Shown here: in pieces, positions 43,113-54,771 of the stretch
Position numbering within the stretch: the stretch's first letter is position 1
How the letters are laid out: every line of letters starts with the position of its first letter
Source: Closterium sp. NIES-65
Lineage: Eukaryota > Streptophyta > Zygnematophyceae > Desmidiales > Closteriaceae
Direction of reading: 5' to 3'
DNA length: 64,000 nucleotides
Assembly: GCA_948144175.1 (NCBI GenBank)
Contig: CANXME010002304.1
Span: 234,968 to 298,967, forward strand
Made by a program: the position numbers and the translations under genes
The notes under the pieces: generated by a model
Database searches by the model: none
Seen by the model: the letters and a program-made list of their open reading frames with translations, nothing else
What the model was told of the DNA's origin: nothing

Positions 43113-43864
43113 GGGCGTGTTACATTCTATTATTATAGTCGTCTGGACGGCTGACCGTCCGGATTTTTGTGGGGTTACTAAAACAAAAAGAAATGCGGTG
43201 TCGAATAATATGCAAGACGACTCTGGTTACCCTACGAGCGACCGGGCAGCCGGCTGACCGTACCGTCAAAAACAAAAACTTTAAGGGCGTATCTTGGGTT
43301 TGGGTCATGAGCACTGTTCCGGGCATGCGCTAATTGCGGATGCCCGGAACTACACGCTACACCATCCTCGAGTCAATCGAGTCAATCGCCCCATGCGACA
43401 ATTTGTTTGGCGCGCAAAATTCCGCGCCAGAAAAAAATGTGGTAACACACGTCGCGTCCAATTGGGCCGAGTCGTACATGCACAAACATGAACAACCACC
43501 GGCCGTGAGGCCGACTGACCCCTCCCACGCTACCGTCAAAATTCCTGGCGGGAAGGGTCACATTCAGTTCTGCGCGGTTCCAGAACCCATCCCAACCCAT
43601 CTCCCCAACAGCAGATTCCCCACGCTAGGGTTTCAGCATGAGACACATAGCGAACGGCAGCATACAGAGGGGTTGATTAGCATGGGGTCGCACAGCACTG
43701 TGATTGGTGGAGGAGACATTTTGTTTGACGGTCGCATGCAATTTTGAGAATGACCCGAGGTTCGAATCGCGCGCACTTTGGGGAGGAGGTTTGGGTCATG
43801 CGCAAAATGCGGATGCCCTGTACAGTGCTCATGACCCAAACCCAAGATACGCCCTAACACGCCC
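43113..43864. mobile_element. Outer MITE with GGGCGTGTTA termini, Harbinger-like
   Basis: Perfect 10-bp inverted ends GGGCGTGTTA (43113-43122) and TAACACGCCC (43855-43864) lie between TAA (43110-43112) and TAT (43865-43867). Without the inner insertion the element would be about 180 bp. A three-base TWA target suits the PIF/Harbinger group, though the mismatch weakens this. Confidence 0.6.
43285..43854. mobile_element. Inner MITE, 570 bp, PIF/Harbinger-like
   Basis: Inverted termini GGGCGTATCTTGGGTTTGGG, extended by TCATGAGCACTGT (43285-43317), match the reverse complement of 43822-43854. A TAA target duplication flanks them (43282-43284 and 43855-43857). No transposase is encoded; internal frames are not gene-like. 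The right TAA is part of the right terminus of the outer MITE, so this one inserted into it. Confidence 0.85.
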
Positions 43865-44050
43865 TATATTCTTGAAAAGTACTTCACTCAGCAGGAATGC
43901 CAAATTCCTTACAGTACACTCCGTGGATACAATGCTGTTGAATCGGCGTACACTACCGAACATGTGGAACTTTCAGACTCTACTATTACTGGTTCTGCTG
44001 AAAAATGCAAGACCTTGCTTTGACGTTTCAGCACATGGTGGATATGTAGA

Positions 44051-46321
44051 TTAGGGTAAACAAAGCAACAAGCCAGTCCACAACCTATTTACAGTACAAT
44101 CATACCCATTGTTAAGATACCTAAACAAGTCAATCTTGCGACGGTATCTCTTAGCGATCAACATGCCGCAAGTATCTCCGCGCCTCACACTGTACAATCG
44201 CTTGGTTGAACATGTATTGCCAGATAACGGCCGGCCGTCAACACTAGCCACACAAATCTGTGAGTCAACCATCAGTGAGGAACAGGATAGAAGGGGAAGA
44301 AAAAGAAACTGCATTGAATAACCTTCACACACAGAGGCAGAGGCAGAGACGGAGACAGAGGCAAAGACAGAGACGGAGACAGAGACAGAGGCAGAGACAG
44401 AGACAGAGGCAGAGGCAGAGACATCGACAGCGGCACCAGACACAGGCACTGGCACAGGCACAGGTACGATTTGCAGCGTATAGCGTATAACCTCCTTCTC
44501 CTGCACCCCACGCAGACCTTTCCGACTCACCCGACTCATCATGTTGCCCTGCAGGGGGCTGTGCGGCAGCAGCGAGTCGCACGAGAGGTTGGGATTCATC
44601 TGGAAGAAGCGCGTGGGGAAGGCGATGGCAAACACTGCGCGTCTCCCCACTTGCCTCCCCACCCACCGCACACAGGCAACCCAACTCACCCTTCTCATCA
44701 TATTGCCCTGCAGGGGGCTGTACGGCAGCAGTGCATCGCACGAGAGGCCCTGATTCATCTGGAAGAAGCGCGAGGGAGAGGCGACGCCAAATGCCCGCCA
44801 CAGCTGCTGGCAGCTCTGCAGGCCTGGTAGCACAGTCACGGGCACACCTAGGATCGTGTAGTTGGCTGGAGGCGGAGGAGGAGGGGGTGGTTGAGGGCTC
44901 GGTGGGGTTGGGGATGGGGTTGGTGTCATGGCTGGGGCGATTTGAGCATGGAGTTTGCATGATATGCGGGTTCTTCCCGCCTCTAGCCATGTCTGGTTGG
45001 CGTCGACGCAGAGGAGCTGGGAAGGAGGGAGGGGGGAGAACACGGGGGTGGTTGAGGGCTGTTGATGGGGTTGTTGTGCATACTGCCGGGGTGATTTGGG
45101 CTTGGAGTTTGCATGAGATGCGGGTTCTATCCTCCCCTAGCCACGTCTGGTTGAAGGCTACGCAGAGGAGCTGTGAAGGAGGGAGGGAGGAGAAAGGGAG
45201 AGAGGGGGAGAGGGGGGAGAGGGGGGAGAAAGGGAGAGAAGGAGGAGAAAGGGGGAGAGGGAGGAGAAAGGGGGAGAGGGAGGCAAAAGGGGGAGAGGGA
45301 GGAGAAAGGGAGAGAAGGAAGATGGGGGAGAGGGGGGAGATGAATGTGTGAAGAAAACGTGGAGAAGGGGGAAGAGGGGAGGAGAAGGAGATGGATGAGA
45401 ATGGGGGAGTGGGAAGAGAGAGGGAATAGGAATGTGTGAACACACTCCCGTTTCTGTGGAGATCTAGTTTGGAGAACAGATTGTGTGATGTGACATGATG
45501 CAATGCCATTTAATGTGATGTGATGTGATCTGATGCCATGCAATGCGATGTGATGTAGTTTTGATGAGCAGTAGCCAATCAATGACCAACCAGTCATATC
45601 TCAAGCAGTAATATCTCAAACTAGCAGATTCAAAGAGCGGGCATTCACACCCTGGCGAAATTAGCGGAAAACAGCTTCAAATGTGAGCATTCAGATCCTA
45701 GACAGCTGTATAAAGATGTGCTGCCCTGATGATGTGTCATTGTCATGTGTAGCGAGGGTGTTTTTGAGACGTCTCAAAAACAACCTCGCTACAAATTAGT
45801 GGAAAACAGCTTCAAGTGCGAGCATTCAGATCCTAGACACCTGTATAAAGATGTGCTGCCCTGATGATCTTTGAGTTGACTCAAAAGTCACCCTGATTCC
45901 AAAGACCTGTATAAAGAGGGGCTGCCCTGATGATCTGTCACTGCAGCAGCATCAGTTCACACCGTACCTGCCTTCTCTTGCACCCACCTACACTCACCTC
46001 CACCTACACCCCCCATGACCAACCTACACTCACCAACACCCACCTCCACCCCTCAAGACCCACCAACACATACCTGCAGCAAGCACTCCCCTGAGTATCT
46101 GCACTCACACTCACATGCACTCACCTAACTCACTTGCACCCACCTGCACCTGCAACCACCTGCACCCACCTGCACCCACCTGCAACCACCTGTAACCACC
46201 TGCACCCACCTGCACCGATGCTCACCTGGCCAGGCCTGGGCCCGTCGGAGCAGGTGAGGGCAGGGTTGAGCGGCTGTATCTGCGTGGAGAAGAGGGCGTT
46301 GAGTGAGTCACACGTGTCACC
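44051..46321 (-). CDS. LysM-domain protein, 3' exons (5' end not resolved)
   Basis: Three exons join in phase: 46226-46321 (GDTCDSLNALFSTQIQPLNP...GPRPGQ), 44690-45016 (LLCVDANQTW...), and 44051-44257 with TAA. The first two make one LysM (GDTC...LNP.LTC...GQ|LLCV). After a Pro-rich linker (PTPSPTPPSPQPPP) a second LysM-like unit runs NYTILGVPVTVLP...FFQMNQGLSCDALLP...R|ICVA. The third is typical: LYSVRRGDTCGMLIAKRYRR then YLNNGYDC and GLLLCLP. LysM domains bind N-acetylglucosamine polymers or other glycans, usually outside the cell, and the paired Cys residues fit a secreted protein. Duplicated, unused exon-like copies lie between (44530-44640, 45060-45175). No kinase domain is present. Upstream exons may lie beyond 46.4 kb or even beyond E6. 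Confidence 0.75.
44330..44430 (-). repeat. Hexanucleotide-rich tract (gagaca/gaggca) in a LysM-gene intron
   Basis: Reiterated agagacagaggc-type units. On the minus strand they read as Val-Ser-Ala repeats in an open frame, but the proposed acceptor at 44258 excludes them from the product. Confidence 0.7.
45060..45175 (-). pseudogene. Duplicate of the LysM exon start (LLCV...NQTWL)
   Basis: A second copy of the exon that begins at 45016: QLLCVAFNQTWLGEDRTRIS here against QLLCVDANQTWLEAGRTRIS there, about 160 bp apart and with its own CAG acceptor. It could be an alternative exon or a dead duplicate; the Pro-rich continuation is not maintained. Confidence 0.6.
45181..45420 (+). repeat. Purine-rich low-complexity tract
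   Basis: gggagagagggggagag-type repeats on the plus strand inside a LysM-gene intron; the minus strand is a pyrimidine tract. Not coding. Confidence 0.8.
45749..45792. repeat. 44-bp near-perfect palindrome
   Basis: gtagcgagggtgtttttgag...ctcaaaaacaacctcgctac with one mismatch, centred on GACGTC. It separates two copies of a tandem block (gagcattcagatcctagaca...gctgccctgatgat, about 45690 and 45823). A related 30-bp palindrome lies at 56822-56851. Confidence 0.85.
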
Positions 46322-46379
46322 CTGCCGTTACACACACACACATCACGTAAGGTATAGCAGGAAGTGGGAGAGAAAGCGC

Positions 46380-46830
46380 GGTTATTGGAGGATGGAGTTG
46401 AGCAGCTGGGATTGAATGGAGAATAGGGGGTTAGTGGATTCACACTTGCCAACCTGCACACACACAGGGACCGAGGATGGGGGTGGGAAGATGGAGGGAG
46501 TAGGGTTCTTGAGGCAAGTGGTGGGAAGGCCAACACTTGCAGGGAAAGAGGTGAGTGAGTGGCAGGGAAAGAGGTGAGTGAGTCGCGGGGAAAGAGGTGA
46601 GTGAGTCGCGGGGAAAGAGGTGAGTGAGTGGCAGGGAGAGAGGTGAAAGAGGTGAGTGAGTGAGTGGCAGGGAAAGAGGTGAGTGAGCGGCAGGGAAAGA
46701 GGTGAGTGAGCGGCAGGGAAAGAGGTGAGTGAGTGGCAGGGAAAGAGGTGAGTGAGTGGCAGGGAAAGAGAAAGGAGGGCGTTGGGGGACGAGTCGTACT
46801 AGTTACCCTGCCGGCACACATGGAGGGAGG
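46380..46830 (-). pseudogene. Decayed copies of the LysM exon and 23-bp minisatellite
   Basis: At 46385-46475 the minus strand reads CESTNPLFSIQSQLLNSIL, a worn copy of CDSLNALFSTQIQPLNPAL from 46226-46321. Near 46780-46820 another remnant (gggtaactagtacgactcg) aligns with the GDTCDS start. Between them, at 46548-46772, about ten units of gtgagtgagtggcagggaaagag form a minisatellite with GTGAGT donor-like words in every unit. Confidence 0.6.
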
Positions 46831-46986
46831 GAAGGGGGGGATGAAGGGAGTGAGCAGACGGAGGGAGGGGGCAGATGGAGGGAGTGTGAATGGAGGGAGG
46901 GGAGGGGAAACTGCAAATACAGGCGGAGATTCAGAATGAGCAGTGATGAGGGTGGCAAGTTTTGAGGTTAGGCTCAAAGGCACTTA

Positions 46987-47697
46987 TAGGGATGAGCAAT
47001 ATGACGAACACCTGTTCGGTTCGCCTCGAACGTGTTCGAGGCGAACCGAACAGGTTTTTTTTTTTGGCCTAAATTGTTCGGGGCGAACGTGTTCGGTGTT
47101 CGCCCGAACACGTTCGCCGTTCGCCCGGCTCAGCTGGCCGAGGCGCGTCGAACACGAACGTGTTCGTGTTCGACACAGGCCTTCGACGAACGCCAATGTG
47201 TTCGTCGACGAATAGGCCCGCGACCAATTTTTAGGGCGCGGGCCTTGGTGTTTGGGCTCAGATCAAGGCCTTTTGCCGTTGCTTAAGTGCGGATCAAGGC
47301 CTTTTGCCGTTGCTTAAGTGCGGATCAAGCATTTCGCCGTTGCTTAAGCTCAGATCTAGCATTTCGCCGTTGCTTAAGCTCAGATCTAGCATTTCGCCGT
47401 TGCTTAAGCGAAAAACTAGCATGGGCGGTTCTAGCAGGGCGGGACTGGCTTGCGGGGTGGGGGGAGGGAATGTGAAACATTTGGATTTCACTCTACTTGG
47501 ATCTGAGAAGGTCCTTTAAGGCGAACGCGAACATGTTCTGGGCGAACGTGTTCGTGTTCGCCAAAACGTACGAAATGTTCGCCTCTCTTGGCGAACTTCG
47601 AACACCCTTTCTGGTGTAAATGTTCGGTTCGCCGAACGGCCATGTTCGAGCCTAGGCGAACACGAACATGTTCGTGTTCGCCATTTGCTCATCCCTA
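46987..47697. mobile_element. hAT-like MITE, 711 bp
   Basis: Termini TAGGGATGAGCAA (46987) and TTGCTCATCCCTA (ending 47697) are inverted, and the 8-bp target duplication GGCACTTA is perfect (46979-46986 and 47698-47705), as expected for hAT transposase. The interior is full of short self-complementary words built on ttcgtgttcg and gaacacgttcg and holds a 29-30-bp tandem repeat (gatctagcatttcgccgttgc, five copies, 47270-47415). No transposase is encoded. Confidence 0.92.
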
Positions 47698-47705
47698 GGC
47701 ACTTA

Positions 47706-48320
47706 TATAAACCCACTGGCACTTACATAAACGCACTGGCACTTATATAAACGCACTGGAAAATACTGCGACACAATGGCACGTACATAATTAGCGGTGT
47801 ACATGGCAGTGCATTGGGAGAAAGCCCGGCTGGTGACGTTGACCAGAGTGTCTACAGGGATGGGCGCTCGGCATTGAAAGCCCTGCAGTCAGAACAAGGA
47901 GAGATGGAGGATAACCTTTGAGTTGACTCGAATGTACATGGCAGCGCGTTGAGAGAAAGCCCAGCTGGAGAAAGCCTGGCAATGAGGTGCAGGTGACTAG
48001 AACAAGGGGCAGGTGAGGTGACTAGAAAGGGGGCAGAATAAAAGGCTATGCGTTTGCGTGATGCCACACGATCCGATCCGATGTAACTTGTAGTATCCTG
48101 AAGTGATAGGTAGTTGTGAAACCTGTCAAAAGCTTGAACTTGTTTTGGCTGAAGACCTTTAGCCTGTGTGAGTCACAAGCCTAAAAACTGTTGAAGACTT
48201 TTTTGGCGGCTCAAAATTAGTTGAGGATTGAAAAACAAGAGAGCGGGCATGTGAGATAAAGAGATGCGATGCAATGTCACCTGATGATGATGTGATGTGA
48301 AACATGCTGACCCACCAACC
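47706..48320. other. Left flank of E6
   Basis: A short run of 23-bp units (cactggcacttatataaacg) at 47700-47760, then unique sequence without a gene. gatgtgatgtgaaacatgctgaccc just before E6 recurs on the far side at 55791, so the target region contained a local duplication or the two copies flank the insertion by chance. Confidence 0.5.
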
Positions 48321-49162
48321 TGTCAACGGGAGTTGTTATTGGCCCCGTCCTCGCTTGGGCGGAGCCGACCGTGGGAGCCACGAAATTGCAGTGGCTCGTG
48401 GGAGCCACGAAATTGCAGTGGCCCGTGGGAGCCACAAAATCGTGGGGGACCGCGAAGCCACGAAATCGTGGGGGACCGCGAAGCCACGAAATCGTGGGGG
48501 ACCGCGGAGCCACGAAATCACGGGCGATCGTGGATCCACGAAACCGCGGAGGACCGCGGTGACCGAGAAACCGCGGGAGGACCGCGAAGTACCCGGTCAA
48601 CCAGGATATCCGGGCGACGTACGCGAAAGTCGCCCGGGATGTTATCTACGATGGCGATCTCGGGGGTGGTATCCCGAGGTCGACGTGGCTGGTGGGCGCC
48701 GTCACGGGCGAAGTGTCGGCACTAGGCATATAACGGGGAGTTGGGCGTCAACCAGCTGCACGCACCTGCGAAGCTGGTGCACCGTTGTCCCGCGGATGCG
48801 ACGCTGTGCAACCGACATACTGCAGCGTTGGCGCACCGCGGACTTGCAACGTTGGCAAGCCGCGACTCTGCTCTGCTGGAGCGCGGTCGACAGAGTTGTG
48901 CTGGCACGCGGTCGACCGTGCTGCGCTGGCAGTGGACCAGCAAGCTTTGCGAGGTCTGATGTAGTCAGTGTTGCCAATGTTGATGCAATCATTCTGAAAT
49001 TTTGTTCTCATGTTTTTCTAGTGAAACTCTTGTCGATTTTCCCCGTGAACTAGCAAACAGTATTAGCACTTGGAAACGACTAAGGAACGAACGAACGCTA
49101 CGATCACTCTTGCCCCGTGCCTAGCCTGCAGTCTAGCTCCCGTTGCACTAGTTATCTCCGCA
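48321..49162 (+). mobile_element. 5' LTR of E6
   Basis: 842 bp ending GTTATCTCCGCA. It contains three to four units of a 26-bp repeat (gccacgaaatcgtgggggac plus cgcgaa; 48431, 48457, 48483) in which CCACGA-AA-TCGTGG is self-complementary. Confidence 0.92.
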
Positions 49163-49263
49163 TGGTGCGGTGAGCGTGGACGACACCGCGACGAAACCTT
49201 TGGTTTAGCTGACTTCTTACTCACCTAGCTTGTTCGTAGACCAGCAGCTGTGCGGTAGTCACT

Positions 49264-50690
49264 ATGGTAGGAGCCGTAGGTGACGGAGGGGTGGTGGACA
49301 CCTTGGAATCACGGCTGGAGGACGCGAGGAGAAAACACGAGGCCAACGAGTATGGCGACATCCCCTAAACGGTCGTCGAGGCTGGCATCCGCTCCCTGTG
49401 GGCGACGGAGCACCCTCCCTCTCGGCCTGCGTCTCCTCGACCGGTGAACAACGCGAGTGGCGTCAACGCGGACGCTAACGTAGGTGGTGACCAAGTCGGT
49501 GGGAGCGAAAAGGCATATCGAGGCAACGAGGTGTGATTCGCGCCAATGAAGTCGGCGGCGTTCAGGCGCGAGGGATGCAGTCGTCTGCGGCTGCAGGGGC
49601 CCCGCGAAACTACGTCGAAGGCAGACGAAGTGAATTGACGCCGATGTCGGCGACACACGTGACCGCGGGAGGAATTGCGCCAAGCTACGGCTACTTCAAG
49701 TTCACGCCGGACAGGATCTCGGTCACCCCTCCGCTGGTCGGTCATCCCGACATCCTCACGTGGAAGGAAGCCATCGAGCCCCAGCTAGAGATGGCCAGGT
49801 TGATAGGCTTCGCCCGAGGGACCGTGGTGACGCCGGAGGAGCACTACCCCGACCTGCGAGCGGAATTTCGCGCCGTGCATTTGCTGACCTATACGGTCAT
49901 TTCGCGGTGCTGCTCGCCGAGCGTACAGATCGCCCTGAAGTCGTGCAGGGAGTACCTCGACGCTGGCCACTGGGCGTGGCATTTCATCAAGTCAACTTAC
50001 CAGGTCACCGACGACTTGTTCATCTCCCAGCTTGAGGGGCAGTTGACGCATCTGCGTATAGGCGACAAGGAGACCGCGACTAACTACTGCAATCGAGCTC
50101 GGCGAATTCTTGCCACCATTCGGATGGCTGGCGCGGAATACTCGACGGCTTCGTACGTCATGCACGTCATGCAAGGACTCCCGAGCAGCTACAATCTGCT
50201 GAAGCGGCTGTCAATGACGCCGAGCACGCGGGCGACGCTCAACGAGGACACACTGACCTCGTACATCCTACAGGACGAGGCGATGCAGGAGGCTGAGCGG
50301 TCCCCAGGAGCTCCTCGCGCAAGTAAATTTCGCGGCCCCCGCGAAACAAGGTGGTCGCCTGGGACAGCGCGGGCAGTCTGGTGGCAGTCACCGCGGTGGC
50401 GGGAAGCCAGCGAAGGACGCTGACAAGGAGAAGTCGTCCAAGGATGGCGGTCGTGGAGGAGGAGGTCGACGTCGGGAATGCTGGCTGTGCGGCGATCCCG
50501 ATCACCTCTCCTTCGAGTGCCCCGACCGCAGCGATTCCGACGACGACGACGCGAAGGGAGGCCGCGGAAGTTCCGGCAGCCGTCGTCCGCGTCGAGGAAA
50601 CCAATCGCGAAAGGAAAAGCAGTCGACGAAATCGACCTCGGCGAAGGACGCCGACTCTTCCGCGGGTGGCAAAGGGCGCGACGGTAAGGA
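49264..50690 (+). pseudogene. gag: E6 gag, frameshifted
   Basis: A possible start ATG at 49264 runs into TAA at 49366; the main Gag frame (49533-50423) has a UBN2-like pattern (WKEAIEPQLEMARLIGF, LLTYTVISRCCSPSVQIAL, HFIKSTYQVTDDLFISQLEG, LTHLRIGDKETATNYCNRAR, MQGLPSSYNLLKRLS). The zinc knuckle is in another frame near 50476: CWLCGDPDHLSFEC, a regular C-X2-C-X4-H-X4-C. At least two frameshifts are therefore needed to recover Gag, so it is not functional. Confidence 0.88.
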
Positions 50691-52300
50691 GGCGTCGTGC
50701 TCGCTGGTCGGTATCGTGGAGCCGACTGTCTCGCTGGCGCCGGAAGCTGGCGAGAATTTCCAAGCGGTGGCGGCAGCTGTGCAGGCGAACGCTGCGTTGT
50801 TTCAGCTCGACAGCGACTGCTCGCACCCCCTGATGGGGACGAAGGAAGCCTTCGTCGAATTGGGGCCGAGCGGCGCCGTGAAGCACGTGCGTGGCTTCAA
50901 TGGGGAGCTGCAGGACGTTCGCAGGCCGTGGCACGGTTGCGCTGCAAGGGGTGGCCGGGAAGCGAGTGCTCATCTCTGATGTTCTCTACATCCCGCCTGT
51001 GCAGGCGAAACTACTTTCGGCTCGCCAGCTGAAGGAGAGCGGAATGACGCTGAAAAGCGACGGAGATCGGATGCTGCTCGTCTCCGCGGCGGGGGACGTA
51101 TTCGGTCGAGCGACGTACACCGGCCGGATTTTCTGCACTGACCTATGCCCATACGCGGAAAAGGCGACGACGCCCGCAAAAGAGGAGGTGGCTCTGCAGG
51201 CGATTGTCTCGGCAACGAAGGCAACCCCGAGCAGGCTGCATGCGAGGCTTGCGCACATTGGCATAGACACGATACGGAGCTCGGCGAAGCACGAGGTCGC
51301 CACTGAGCTGGACCTCAAGTCGGTGTCTGGCGCCGACTCACCGTGTGTTTCGTGCATCGGCGGGAAGCTGGCGCGGCACACCTTCCCCGACCACGGCTCC
51401 GAAGCAGACGATGTCCTGGCCGTCGTGCACATCGACTTGTGCGGGCCATTTTGCGTGGCTGCCAAAGACGGAAGCCTGTATTTCTTGCTGCTCAAGGACC
51501 GCAAGACCCCCTACGTGTGGGTGCGGCCGGTCGCCAAGAAGTCGGACGTGCTGCTGGAGTTCCAGAAGTGGCTCGTGCTGGTGGAGCGGCAGGCGAAGCA
51601 TTCAATGCTGCAACTGCGCTCTCACCGCGGAGGGGAGTTCCTCGAAAAGGACTTCACCGCCTTCGTGGACAGCAAGGGCATCGTTCACGACTTGACATGC
51701 CCCTACACCCCGCAGCAGAATGGCATGGCGGAGCGGGAGATGAGGACGGTGGTGGAGTCGGTGCGGACAATGCTGCTGCACATGGGCGTGCAGCACCACT
51801 GGTGGCATCTCGCTCTGCGGCAGGCCGTCTGGGTTCGCAACTGCCTGGAGCGGTCGACGCTGCCCGCGGGGACGACGCCGTACCGGCTTCTCACCGGGCA
51901 GAAGCCCGACCTGTCACTGGCGCAGGTGTGGGGCTGCATGGCACAATTTCTCGTCCCTGAGCAGCAGCGCGGTGGGAAGTTGAAGCCGTAGGCCCGGTGG
52001 GGCCTTCACCTCGGCGTGTCGGAGGAGAGCAAGGGCTGGGAGCTCCTTGACATCGCTGACAACCGGGTGGTCACCACGTCGGACGTGGTGTTCTACGAAA
52101 CTCTGTCGCTGGAGGTGTGGAAGTCGGAATTCGGGCCCACGTCGGGGCGGACGCGGGCCAACCCGCCGGCGCACACCTCGACGGCAACGCTTCCTCTGCT
52201 CGCCGAGGTCGGTGAGCAGGCTGATGAGGATGTCGCAGTCGCCCCTGCCTCGCCCTCTCCTGCCCCTTCTTCCCCTCCCCTTCCCGTCAGACTGCGTGCT
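50690..52300 (+). pseudogene. pol: E6 protease and integrase, degraded
   Basis: The protease site near 50805 reads LFQLDSDCSHPLM, with DSD in place of DSG. Integrase lies mainly at 50891-51991: HARLAHIGIDT...CVSCIGGKLARHTF zinc motif, HIDLCGPF, and LRSHRGGEF where the second catalytic Asp has become His; NGMAERE retains the Glu. A TAG at 51989 interrupts the frame just before ARWGLHLGVSEESKGWELLD, which continues in the same phase. Inactive on several counts. Confidence 0.88.
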
Positions 52301-52439
52301 TGACATCGGTGTCGGCCTCTGGCGATGAGGGGAGTCGTGGGGCGTCGCCTGCGGCGCCGGCCAGGAGCATCGCCGGTGGCTGACGTGAAGCCCATCCAGT
52401 CGCGGAGAAGCGGGCCGCGGATGTGCAGCCAACTTTGGA

Positions 52440-52800
52440 CGCCGCGAAGGAAGCCGCGGAGAAAACCGCGAAGGATGGCCGCAAAGAACACCGCGACGGG
52501 CACCGCGAAGGACACCGCGAAAACCGCGAAGGAGATCGCGGACGGGACCGCGAACGGGAAGCGCGTGCCAGAGAAGCCGTCGCCACGGGAGCTCTCGAAC
52601 GGGAAGCGCGTGCCAGAGAAGCCGTCGACGGGGGAGCTCTCGAACGGGAAGCGCGTGCCAGAGAAGCCGTCGACAGGGGAGCTCTCGAACGGGAAGCGCG
52701 TGCCAGAGACGCCGTCGCCAGGGGAGCTCTCGAACGGGAAGCGCGTTTCAGAGAAGTCGTCGATAGGGGAGCCGTCGAACGCGGAGCTCGCTTCAGAGGA
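52440..52800 (+). repeat. In-frame repeats between E6 integrase and RT
   Basis: First a short-unit tract (accgcgaagga-like), then five 45-bp units (52552-52776) coding NGKRVPEKPSTGELS with small changes. The region is the variable linker of the polyprotein. Confidence 0.88.
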
Positions 52801-53019
52801 GCGGACGACAGGGGAGCAATTCGATGAAGGCACATCGAGCGACGTGGTGGAGGTGCAGCCTGGACCTCGGAAGTCGGGCCGAATTCGGAGGCCACACGAC
52901 TTCTTCGTCCCCGCTGCCTTCACCACGGTCTACGATGTGGACGACGACGACCTGGCGTACGATGACGCCGAAGACGATGAGGAGTTTTTGGAGCTCGACC
53001 CCGACATGCACGCTGATCC

Positions 53020-54618
53020 CGAGCACCGTTGGGACATTTCGACCATTGCGGTGAAGGAGGCGTTGGCGAGCTAGAAGGGCCCGGCGGTGAAAGCCGCCAT
53101 GGAGGAGACTCGTAGCCTCATCAACATGGGCACTTGGGAGCTGGTCGAACGCCCGGCAGGGGTGAATTTAATGAAGAACCGGTGGGTGCTGACCACGAAG
53201 TACCGCATCGACGACACTGTCGAGCGCGAAAAGGCGAGGCTGGTCGTGAAAGGCTTCACGCAGGTGTATGGCGCTGACTACGACGAGACGTACGCGCCGG
53301 TGAGCAGCTACGTCACGCCGAGGATGTTCCTCAGCATCGTCGCCGTCCTCGACCTCAACCTGATGCAGCTGGACATGAAGAATGTATTTTTGCAGAGCAA
53401 GCTCGACCGCGTGCTGTACATGTACCAACCGGACTACTTCAACGACGGGACTGGCCGGGTGTGTAAGCTGCTGAAGAGCCTCTACGGGCTGAAGCGGTCG
53501 CCGATGCTGTGCTACACGGCTCTCAACGACGTGTTGGTTGGCACCGGGTGGAAGAAGAGCCAAGTCGATGAGGCTCTGTACTTCAAGGCCGGCGACGACA
53601 AGGTGACCTGCTGGGTGCTGGTCTACGTCGACGACCTTCTCGCCGCGAGCAGCAGCACCGCGATGCTGAAGGAGCTGAAGGAGCTGCTGGAGGCCGCTTT
53701 GGAGCTGCGCAAAATTTCGCCGGTGCAGAAGTATCTCGGCCTATAGATCGTGCGCGACCGGCCGGCACGAAAATTGTGGCTGCACCAGCAGGGCTACGCC
53801 GAAAAGCTGCGCAGGCGCTTCATCGACGAGGAGCAGACTGGGCGCACTCCGAAGACGCCGGTCTCCGTCGCCGCCTACGCGGAGCAGACATTCAACGACG
53901 AGGAAGCGCAGGAGCGGTGAGGAGGAGGAGTACCGGCAGAAGGTCGGCTCGCTGCAGTTCGCGCCAACGACAACGAGGCCGGACATCGCATTCGCATGCA
54001 GCAAGCTGGGGAGCGGCCTCACGGTGAGGAGGACCAGCACTGGCGCGAAGTCGACCGCTGTCTCACCTACCTTGCCAACACGCGAGGCACCGCTCTGGAG
54101 TACGGCGGTGGTCCAGAGTCACTGGAGTTGGTCGGCTTCGTGGACGCCGACGACGCGGGCGACAAGCAGAACCGGATGAGCATGGGCGGCTACGTGTTCG
54201 TCTACGGGGGGGGCCCGCGGTCTCCTGGTCGAGCCAGCGCATCAAGTGCGCGACGCTGTCGTCGACCGAGTCGGAGTACGTGGCGGCCGTCGAAGCCGGC
54301 AAGGAGGGACGTCGCCTTCGCTTCCTTCTCGCGAAATTCCAGCGGCTAGAAGCCGGAAAGCCGACTGTCATTAGGGTGGACAACAAGTCGGCTATCACGG
54401 TCGGCGAGGGCATGGGGTTAACGGGCAACCTCAAGCACATGGAACGTCGACAGGCCTGGCTGCAACACATGGTGAAGCGCGGGAAGTTTTTGCAGAAGTA
54501 CATCCCGGCCGCTGAGCAGCCGGCCGACTTCCTGACAAAGGCGCTGCACTACCCGGCCTTCAACCCGGTGCTTCGTTGCAATCGGCCAAGTGCGCCTGAC
54601 CGATGTGGGCGACGGTGA
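53020..54618 (+). pseudogene. pol: E6 reverse transcriptase and RNase H, with stops and frameshifts
   Basis: RT is clear: LMKNRWVLTTKYRIDDTVER, ADYDETYAPVSSYVTPRMF, LDMKNVFLQSKLDRVLYMYQ and an intact YVDD in LVYVDDLLAA. TAG codons lie at 53072 and 53744; the latter stands where Copia has Gln (KYLGL*IVRD). A frameshift near 53918 precedes EEEYRQKVGSLQFAPTTTRP. RNase H (VGFVDADDAGD, a frameshift near 54210, STESEYVAAVEAGKE, RVDNKSAI) ends at 54618. Confidence 0.9.
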
Positions 54619-54771
54619 CAACAATGTGCAGCAGTAGGTGCCATGCCCTTTTTCATGGCTGGTGCGGTGACCGGCATGCTGTGCGTTTGTGTGCACGCGG
54701 ACGGGCTATTCTTCGAGCAGTACTGCCGTGTGGGCCGGGAGAGGGGCCCAAGCGTGAACGCAACAGGGGAG

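Noticed and set aside
43755-43785. ggttcgaatc, resembling a tRNA B box
   Set aside because: It lies inside the inner MITE, with no A box at the right distance and no cloverleaf.
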